Shown here in pieces: positions 56,461 to 64,000 of a stretch of DNA of 64,000 bases. Source of the DNA: Dinochytrium kinnereticum. Taxonomy: Eukaryota; Chytridiomycota; Chytridiomycetes; Chytridiales; Chytridiaceae. The notes under the pieces were generated by a model. The model was not told where the DNA came from. It worked only from the letters and a program-made list of their open reading frames with translations, and searched no databases. The translations under genes were made by a program, and so were the position numbers. The first letter of the stretch is position 1; each line of letters begins with the position of its first letter. The stretch covers positions 8,675 to 72,674 of the forward strand of contig JADGJT010000020.1 in NCBI GenBank assembly GCA_027604005.1, given 5' to 3'.

Positions 56461-58185
56461 TCAGTCCCAAAGTCCCGCATATGACCCGCAAAGGTTTAAC
56501 TGAAGAGGCCCTCCAGCCGAGAACAGCCTTACGCCGTAAGGATCATAAGAGAGGGTATAAACAGCATTCCGAATGTCCTGCCCAAGAAAGTGGTTCGTGT
56601 AAAATTCGTCTTTATCAAGCCAACCCCCTGAATTCTGCAGGCACCGAGTCTGAGGAGCATCCAATGGGTTGAGGATATTCGAGGCTCGTGAACGCCAAGA
56701 TAAGTACCCCTGAGCACGTAGATCGTAAAAGGAGATTCGTCCATACCCTCCTCCGATGGTGATAACGCCGTCATTGATTGTCATGCTTCTCACGCCCCAT
56801 CCTTCATCGCATGACTCAATCGTGTGAACAATAGATCCCACACGCGGGTCGATAAGGGATATATGAGACTGGGATCCGACAGAGTAAATGTTCTCTTTGA
56901 TACCCATACCAAGACAGACAGTCTCCTGGGTGTGAACAAGAGGAATAGACGCCGCGACAGAGAGACGAGATGCGTCAAAAATCTTGACAGTGCCGTCCGT
57001 CGAGAGGCTGGTAGCCTGCATAGTAGCATGATTGTACTTCAAATCCCGAACCTTTCCGCAATGCTCCTTTTTTGACAAAAGCGGTCCAAAGATCGATACC
57101 TTCGAGCCGTTGACAGTGCGAACATTACTCTGAAGGTGCTCGTCGGTGAGAGACCAAAGCTTCACAGTCGTATCCCGCGACCCAGAAACAAGCACATTAT
57201 CCGACACCCATCCAACCGAAAAGACCATATCCGAGTGGCCCGACAAGATGGCAAGAGGTTCAAATGTCGGGAGACTATAGATTTGAATAAACTCTGTGGG
57301 ATGACCTGAGCCAACCGCGAGCATGGTCTTGGAGGGGTTAATAGCGAGCGAGTGGATCCCACAGCATTGGAAATTCTCAGAATCGCGTCGTGGGGGTGGC
57401 GTCTGGGTTGAGGGGAAGCCTGAGGCAAGGGGAACCGTGGCTCGGATGAACGGGGACCGGGACGATGCGGCTTGGAAGGGATTCCCAGCCCCCACGAGTG
57501 AGAGCGCAGCAGCGGGAACGCTTCCATAAGACCAACCAGAAGAAGATCGATGCCCGACGATCGAAGGAATTTCAAACTTCTTGGACGTGTGGACGTTAAG
57601 AACAATAAGACGATTACACTTTGTCCCCAATACGATCTCCGACTCGTTCAACCACATAGACGCAAAGATCTTGTCCAGCCCAGAAACGTCAAACTGCCTC
57701 TCTTTTACAATCATCGGGAGACGCCTGGCGGTGATGTTCCGCATGGCGGTCAAGGCGTCCGCATCAACTTTTCGGGAATCAACGGATCGCACCACACTGC
57801 TCCATTCCACCCTCTCTGATGCCATCACAGAGGGGATGATGACGGTCGGGTCGTCGACATCTTTACCTTCAGCGGCCACAGGAAACTGATGCGGCAACGC
57901 ATCCGAGAGGTCTTGCATACGGTTCAGACTTGAGGGGCTGTCATAGACGGCAATGTAGTTGTTGCTTGTGGCCCGCTTTTCATCGATGGGAGACGGATGT
58001 TGCTGCCGCAGTAGTGTAGGGGCAGGTGCAGACCTTATGAACCTCTGGGATCTGCTGATGCCGCGCGGGATGATCTCTCTAGCCTGGAGGTAGTGGTGGA
58101 TGGGGTATGGGGCATTTGCGGATCGTGTGGATGTGGTTGAGGCGGTGACTGCCTTACGGATGCTGCAGTCCTGGATGGCGCCCAT
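56461..58185 (-). CDS. DCAF12: DCAF12-like WD40 repeat protein
   Basis: Probable substrate receptor for a CUL4-DDB1 ubiquitin ligase. Single exon of 574 codons from ATG 58185 (MGAIQDCSIRKAVTASTTST). After a disordered leader, the propeller starts with DVSGLDKIFASMWLNESEIV and GTKCNRLIVLNVHTSKKFEI, a block typical of DCAF12. WD blades follow: GIHSLAINPSKTMLAVGSGH; LAILSGHSDMVFSVGWVSDN with VLVSGSRDTTVKLWS; KVRDLKYNHATMQATSLSTD; GTVKIFD; VRSMTINDGVITIGGGYGRI with SFYDLRAQGYLSW. The C-terminus AVYTLSYDPYGVRLFSAGGP and YAGLWD is diagnostic, ending at 56461. The reading frame stays open for about 35 codons of Ser/Thr/Ala-rich sequence upstream of this ATG, back to an acceptor-like CTGCAG near 58290, so a short upstream exon may exist. 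Confidence 0.88.
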   Translation of the reverse strand: MGAIQDCSIRKAVTASTTSTRSANAPYPIHHYLQAREIIPRGISRSQRFIRSAPAPTLLRQQHPSPIDEKRATSNNYIAVYDSPSSLNRMQDLSDALPHQFPVAAEGKDVDDPTVIIPSVMASERVEWSSVVRSVDSRKVDADALTAMRNITARRLPMIVKERQFDVSGLDKIFASMWLNESEIVLGTKCNRLIVLNVHTSKKFEIPSIVGHRSSSGWSYGSVPAAALSLVGAGNPFQAASSRSPFIRATVPLASGFPSTQTPPPRRDSENFQCCGIHSLAINPSKTMLAVGSGHPTEFIQIYSLPTFEPLAILSGHSDMVFSVGWVSDNVLVSGSRDTTVKLWSLTDEHLQSNVRTVNGSKVSIFGPLLSKKEHCGKVRDLKYNHATMQATSLSTDGTVKIFDASRLSVAASIPLVHTQETVCLGMGIKENIYSVGSQSHISLIDPRVGSIVHTIESCDEGWGVRSMTINDGVITIGGGYGRISFYDLRAQGYLSWRSRASNILNPLDAPQTRCLQNSGGWLDKDEFYTNHFLGQDIRNAVYTLSYDPYGVRLFSAGGPLQLNLCGSYAGLWD

Positions 58186-59100
58186 GGCGTCGAGCAGTGG
58201 TGTCTGAGAAGAGGTGGTGGAAGCGAAGGATGACAGAGTGTCGGTGGTTGAGGCGGGGGACGTCGTCTCCAGCGATGCAGCTGCAGCCGTTCGTTGTTGT
58301 TGTGGTTGAGAGGATCAGGTGGATGTGGAATTGTCAGTTGAATTTGAAAGTCAGAACTTTTCATTTCTTTTTGTTGCGGACTGACTGACCTTCCAGTTGT
58401 TGCTGCTGCCGCTCCTGCTCCAGCTGATGCTGCTGCGGCATCGACATCGGTGGCGACGACGGGCTGCTGCTGCTTCTGGTGAGGAAGAGTGCGCAAAGGC
58501 GCTGGAAGAGGCTCATTTGCTGGAAAGGAACAGGCCGCGGATGTTATGGATGATGATGTTGATGGTTATGATGATGGGCAATCCCTCGGATTGACTGCCA
58601 TAAGAAACTTCTGTTCAGTTTTTGCATCTGGAATGGAGTGCGTCGACCGTGTCAATCTTAACGGGGAAATCTAACTCGTGTATTCACACATGCGCTCAAC
58701 CGCAGTTAAAATTCACAGCCGCACATCAGCAGCGACGTGAATGAGAGCAGTGAATGAAAATGAAGTGCGCGAATGCGTTGAAGCACGCGTTTGCTTGCAG
58801 ATGTGTATTTGGTTGATGCATGAATAAAACCCACTCGCGTCAAAGACGAAATCTTCCCGCGTCATCCATCCACCACCACGAACCCCGGGCGCGCAGCAAT
58901 AGTAGCATCGGCAGACGCACCCACCAGCTCTCCTCCTCCCTCGCTTGCATTGGGCATTATTGTCGCTTAGTCCTCTCCCTTTTCCTGCCAGTAGCAGGGA
59001 GGTTTTGGGAAATCTTGCACCTGAAATTTGAAATTTTCTTTGCTCAAACTGCTGCCGTTCCCTTCTTCCTTCACCCCGCAACCCGGCCGTCGCCAAAAGC
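58186..59100. promoter_or_regulatory. Divergent upstream region of DCAF12 and CHD1
   Basis: A 915 bp gap between two genes running apart. The DCAF12 side (58200-58500) is GTT/GCT-trinucleotide-rich and may contain a 5' exon; the CHD1 side is pyrimidine-rich. Frames on both strands are low-complexity Ser, Arg or Leu strings. Promoters for both genes are inferred. Confidence 0.45.
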
Positions 59101-62100
59101 ATGGACGATGGAGGCGAGAAAACAGGTGAGACCGCCGCCTGATCTCCGCGTCGCTGCTTCTCAACGCGCCACTCGCGCTGCAGTGCTTCTCTTGCATGGC
59201 GTTTGATGAGCAAATGGCGAAGCGCTGGCTACTGCCCCCTTCTTTTTTTTGCAATCTGGTGAATGCGCCGCCGTGATGAAATGACTTTGCGGTGTTTGCA
59301 TCTTAGCCTTCTTATGACAAGGCATTTTGTAGTTGGAGGCTGTGAAGGACCCCTTGTGGCGAATCGCTCATCGTAATTGCATCAAGTAGTTGTGATGGGT
59401 TTGGTGCCTTAATCGATGTCACGCCCTCAATCGGGCATTGCTGGGCTTCAATGCCGCAGTTGTCCACCTTCTTCCAATCTCGATTTGCATTCTTTCACTG
59501 CGGAGCCTTCTTGTATTTAGACATCTTTTCCTTTGCAGCAGATATCGACAGGGAAATCGAGGAGATGTTCCAGTCGGATGAGGATAATGAGGGCGACAAT
59601 CCGAATATAGAAGACACTGGATCCGTTGACGAGGAAGCAAAGGATGTTGAAGAAGAGTCTCAGAAATCATCGGATGAGGGGTCTATATACCAAGAGGATT
59701 CCGATCAGCCCAACAACAATGACTCCGACTCTGAATCTCCAGATGATAACTCGGATGCGGACCCCGTTCCGTCCAAGAGTCGTAAGAGGCGATCCAACAT
59801 CATTCATGAAGATCATTATGATGAGAATGGAGATGCAAGTGAGAGTGCGGATGAGAGATCTTCCAAGGCGAGTTTGAAGAGGAAGCAGGCTCAGCGGGGT
59901 AAACTCGAACTGCCGCCGGACGCTGATCCGGAGCTGTTTGGGCTGAGACGATCGACCCGGCAACGGCATGTACCCAATCGCTTCGAGGTTAGTTGTTGAG
60001 TGTATGAGACTGCCTAACAATAGTCAAGGCTTTTGATGATGATTCGGCGTCCCTTCTGGAAGATGACAGTGGGAGTGATTACAATGGACGCAGGAGAAAG
60101 TCAAAACAGTCTTCCTCAAGGTCCTCCAAATCCCGATCAAAAGTGGCTAAAGGTTAGGAACCCTTCGTCGTTTTCCTCAAACCTGACGACGCTTTCTTTC
60201 TGTTCAATCTTCTTGCCGCCAAAAAAAAGTCTCGGCTTATGTCTCGGACAATGAACAATCCGACGAGCCTTACGCTGATTCTGACTCTGATGAGGATTAT
60301 GGAGCTCCTAGAAGATCCAGTGGTTCACGGAAGCGACAAAAGCCAAAGAGGAAACGGGCAAAGATTCAGAGTGACGATGAGCCTGCGAACTATGAGGTTA
60401 GGTTCTCGTCGAGAAATAGAAATAGAACGAATTACAATGAGTCTGCCTATGATGCGCAATTCGATGAGGAGGTTATGATGGATGAGGACGAGGATGAGGG
60501 CGAATGGGTGCAGGAAGCTGCTCCTGTCGAAGGTGCTTTATTCAACTAGACTTTGTCGATATGTGACTTATACAACCATTCTTCTTCTCTTTTTTGGTTG
60601 TTATTAGACGATAGAGATGTCATTGAGGCCGTCTTGGATATGCGGGAAGCTGGTACATTTAACTTATTACCGTTTATTTAGGTTTGACTTTTTAACGAAT
60701 AGATGCCGGACCTGAGTATTACATCAAATGGCAAGGCTACTCTCACAGGCGAAACACTTGGAACAATGCAAGCTCCCTTGGCGAATTCAAAGGCTTCCGC
60801 AAACTCGAGCGTTTTATCAAACGATATGAAGAAGATCAACGTGAACGAGCGGACCCTATGACAACAAAGGAGGAGATTGAGCAAAAGGATATTCAGCTTG
60901 AGATGATGCGTGGCGAATTTGAAGAATATAAAGTTGTTGAACGTGTGATAGCATCACGAGAAGCTGCTCCTTCCAAGGATAACGAGCTTGGCGGCACCGA
61001 ATATCTCTGCAAATGGCAACGATTACCCTACAAAGAGTGTACGTGGGAACCAGCGGATGAGATTTCAGCATATCAAACACAGATTGACTCCTTTTTGGAT
61101 CGGAATCAAAGCCAAAAAGTTCCTCACCGTAGCCGACCTTACTCTAAGCATCGACCGGACTTTAAGAAGATTGCAAAGCAGCCAGAGTATATTCATTATG
61201 GCGAATTGCGGGATTATCAGCTTATTGGAGTGAATTGGATGGCTTACTTGTGGCATCGGAATGAGAATGGTATTCTTGCTGATGAGATGGGTCTTGGAAA
61301 GACCATTCAAAGCATCTCGTTCTTGAACTATTTATTCAACTCGATGGATGTGTATGGACCTTTTCTTGTGGTCGTTCCACTTTCGACCATTGGGTCGTGG
61401 CAGAGGGAGTTTTCGCGGTGGGCCCCTGAGATGAATGTTGTGTGCTACTCTGGCAACGGAGACTCGAGGGGTATAATCAGGGACTATGAGTTTTTCCTGC
61501 CCTCAAAAGGGAAGGAGAAGAAGCTTAAGCTGAATGTGCTTCTGACGACGTTTGAGTTGGTACTTAAAGACCGCGATCACCTGGGCCACATCAAGTGGGC
61601 ATACCTTATGGTGGATGAGGCTCATAGGCTAAAAAACTCTGGGTCACAGCTTCACGAGGCCTTAAAGGACTTTTACACCGCCAACAGGTTGCTGATCACT
61701 GGAACGCCACTTCAAAATTCTGTCAGAGAACTTGTATCGCTCATCCAGTTCCTTATGCCCGATAAGTTTAAGGAGTTTGAAAATTTTGAGATTATCATTG
61801 GCGCCGAAAACCAAGAAGACAAGATCAAGGAACTTCAGCAGCGTCTCGAAAATTACATGCTTCGTCGACTGAAAAAGGACGTTGAAAAATCACTACCGAC
61901 TAAGTCAGAACGTATCCTTAGAGTCGAGCTCTCCCCCATGCAACTCGAGTATTACAAGAACATTTACTCCCGAAACTTCTCCGCCCTTAACAAAGGCCTC
62001 GCAGCAGGATCTCAAAGCACACTGCTCAACATTGCTATGGAGCTTAAAAAGGCCGCTAACCACCCATACCTGTTCGCAAATGCTGAAGTCTGGGTTCCAA

Positions 62101-64000
62101 ATAAGGATGAACAGCTTCGGGGTATGATTGCCAACAGCGGGAAGATGGTTTTGCTTGATAAACTTCTTGCAAGGTTACAAGAAGGTGGTCATAGAGTGCT
62201 TATTTTCTCGCAGATGGTGAGGATGCTGGATATTCTCACGGATTATTTGGTGTTGAGGGGCTATCAGCACCAGAGACTTGATGGGAGTACGAACAGTGAG
62301 GCGAGGAAACGATCGATGGATCATTTTAATGCCCCGGGGTCTCAGGATTTTGTGTTTATTCTTTCGACACGGGCTGGTGGTTTGGGGTTAAATTTGGAGA
62401 CGGCTGATACGGTCATTATTTTTGATTCGGATTGGAATCCCCAGAACGGTGGGTTTGTTGTTGCGCCATTTGCTTTTTTCTTCTTTTCCTTTGTTTTACT
62501 TGAACTCGTTTGTTAATGATTGTTCTTTTTCTTTCTTTCTTTTTCGCAGATCTTCAGGCTATGGCGAGAGCGCACAGAATAGGTCAGTTAGGGTTGCATG
62601 ACGCTGCATCCTCTTTTTTTTCTGCTCTGATTTTTTCGAGTATAAAATATTCACTTGCGTATACTTTTTCTAGGGCAGAAAAAGGTTGTAAATGTGTATC
62701 GGTTCGTCTCGAAGGATACAATCGAAGAGGAGGTCATTGAGCGGGCAAAAAGAAAAATGGTGCTTGAATATTGTAAGTTGGCGCGGCATCTTTTCCCCCT
62801 GCACAGCTAAGAAGTACCACTTTAGGCATTATCAAGCAAATGGACACCTCGGGTGAGACTTTGATATCCAAGAAGCCCAGTAAAACCGTCGGAAACTCCC
62901 AAGTATCCCGGGAAGAGCTTCAAACCATTCTCAAATTTGGTGCTCAAAATCTCTTTAAGACTGAAGAAGAAAAAGCAGCAGAAGGGGTAAACCCGAACGC
63001 CGTCAACAATAAGCTCGAAGAGATGAACCTGGATGAGATTCTCTCTCGTGCAGAGCATCATGTTAGTGAGGAAGCTACTGGTGCGGCTGATGGTGGTGCT
63101 GCGTTTTTGGAGCAATGGAGGGTTGAGGATGTTGCTATGAACCAGCTTTCTTGGGAGGAGATTATTCCGGAGAAGGATCGAGTTAAGGAGGTTGAGCAGG
63201 AGGAACAGCTGCTGGGACCGAGACAAAGGAAACAGCACATCGCTTTTGGGACTGAGCGAAGCGAGTATGATGACGAGGATGATAATCGAAAAGGCCGGAA
63301 AGCCGATCGGAAGAAGGGACGAGCGAAGAAGGCCAATGCGAAGACCGGACCGCTTGATGAGAAAGAGGTTCGGTCACTTGTTAGAGGTCTTCTCAAGTTT
63401 GGGCGCATTGAAAACCGGTTCGATGATATCGTCAAGTCGACTGAGTTGGAGAACTTTGATCAGAAGATTATCACTAAGGTTGCTTCGGATATTGTCTCTA
63501 TTTGTGAGGAGGCTATCACTGGTGCTGCTGCGGAACAACTGGCCAAAGATGGGGAAGGGGCTGCAGCGGCTGCGAAGTCTCGAACTGCGAAGCCAAAGAT
63601 GATCACCGCGACCTATCAGACAATCACCAACATCAATGCTAGCCAGCTCACGCAGAGGGTTCAGGATCTTCAGGTTCTGTTCAACCGCATCTCGACTCTA
63701 AAGGATCCGACCAAGTTTAGGCTTGGAGGAACTGTGAAGCCCCCGCATGCTTGGCACTGCCCTTGGAGTCAAACAGATGATTCGAAACTTCTTCTTGGAA
63801 TTCATCGACATGGGTTCGGATCGTGGAGAGCCATTCAGGAGGACCCCACATTACCGTTTAAGAAGAAGTTTTTCTTGCTGACTTCCGGTAAAGATGAGGA
63901 GGAGGAGGAGGATGCTCCTGAAAAGGCACCTGCTAAGGGGAAGAGCGATGCTAAAGGCGGTATTCCTAAGGCCACTCATTTGGTTAGACGAGCTGAATTT
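59101..64000 (+). CDS. CHD1: Chromodomain helicase CHD1, cut by window end
   Basis: SNF2-family remodeller that spaces nucleosomes over transcribed genes. The first exon is 25 nt (ATG 59101, MDDGGEKT); exon 2 starts at 59542 with [21 protein letters not shown] long acidic, Lys/Arg-dotted N-terminal region of about 350 residues follows. Chromodomain 1 contains [17 protein letters not shown]; chromodomain 2 contains [20 protein letters not shown]. The ATPase shows [20 protein letters not shown] (motif I), [10 protein letters not shown] (II), [20 protein letters not shown] (III), [38 protein letters not shown] (V) and [20 protein letters not shown] (VI). An AutoN-like and bridge region and the SANT-SLIDE start ([38 protein letters not shown]) run to the window edge, so the C-terminus is missing. 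Introns near 62449-62550, 62582-62674 and 62772-62824 interrupt the helicase core. The paired chromodomains and SANT-SLIDE favour CHD1 over Mi-2 types; no PHD fingers are seen. Confidence 0.96.

Overview
This is 64 kb of nuclear DNA from a fungus, most likely a zoosporic one (chytrid or relative). Nearly every gene is a eukaryotic housekeeping gene with short GT-AG introns, and several carry fungal-type features: a Ste50-type SAM/RA adaptor, a Vps74 C-terminus, and aspartate-semialdehyde dehydrogenase of the threonine/methionine pathway. Three features point away from Dikarya yeasts: a CCDC96/CFAP184-type axonemal protein (a flagellum), a WASP with a CRIB motif, and an aromatic amino acid hydroxylase. 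Genus and species cannot be read from the sequence.

Layout (- is leftward, + is rightward). 0.3-6.2 kb: NTO1/BRPF-type PHD-bromodomain protein (-). 6.4-14.4 kb: five tightly packed + genes: UBL5/Hub1, an unrecognised beta-propeller-like protein, mitochondrial uL15m, a small coiled-coil protein and STE50 (SAM-RA-SH3-SH3). 14.5-21.2 kb: three - genes: CWC15, ribokinase and telomerase reverse transcriptase. 21.4-26.8 kb: eEF1B-gamma and SCYL1/Cex1 (+). 27.0-30.6 kb: NSUN2/Trm4 (-). 31.2-35.3 kb: cytosolic isoleucyl-tRNA synthetase (+). 35.7-38.3 kb: aromatic amino acid hydroxylase (-). 38.9-42.9 kb: WASP and HOM2 (+). 43.4-47.1 kb: VPS74/GOLPH3 and eIF3m (-). 47.9-50.5 kb: CFAP184 (+). 50.7-58.2 kb: GGA adaptor, CCT2 and DCAF12-like WD40 protein (-). 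59.1 kb to the window end: CHD1 remodeller (+, cut by the window).

The genes do not form a pathway cluster. Themes recur: translation and tRNA biology (IleRS, Trm4, SCYL1/Cex1, eEF1B-gamma, eIF3m), chromatin and telomeres (NTO1, CHD1, TERT), splicing (CWC15, Hub1), Golgi trafficking (VPS74, GGA, SCYL1) and actin/signalling (WASP, STE50). Many neighbours are divergent pairs with short shared upstream regions, or convergent pairs with 80-500 bp between stops. Several genes begin or end with coding exons of only 3-18 nt.

I saw no transposon, rRNA, tRNA, CRISPR array or secondary-metabolite cluster, and no clear undescribed multi-gene system. The points most worth a second look are the aromatic hydroxylase, the STE50 architecture, the complete intron-rich TERT, the terminal micro-exons, the two unrecognised proteins, and a GATATC-rich tandem repeat upstream of the flagellar gene. 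Exon borders were set by eye from splice signals and protein similarity. Gene ends are firmer than starts for NTO1, WASP, CFAP184 and DCAF12.
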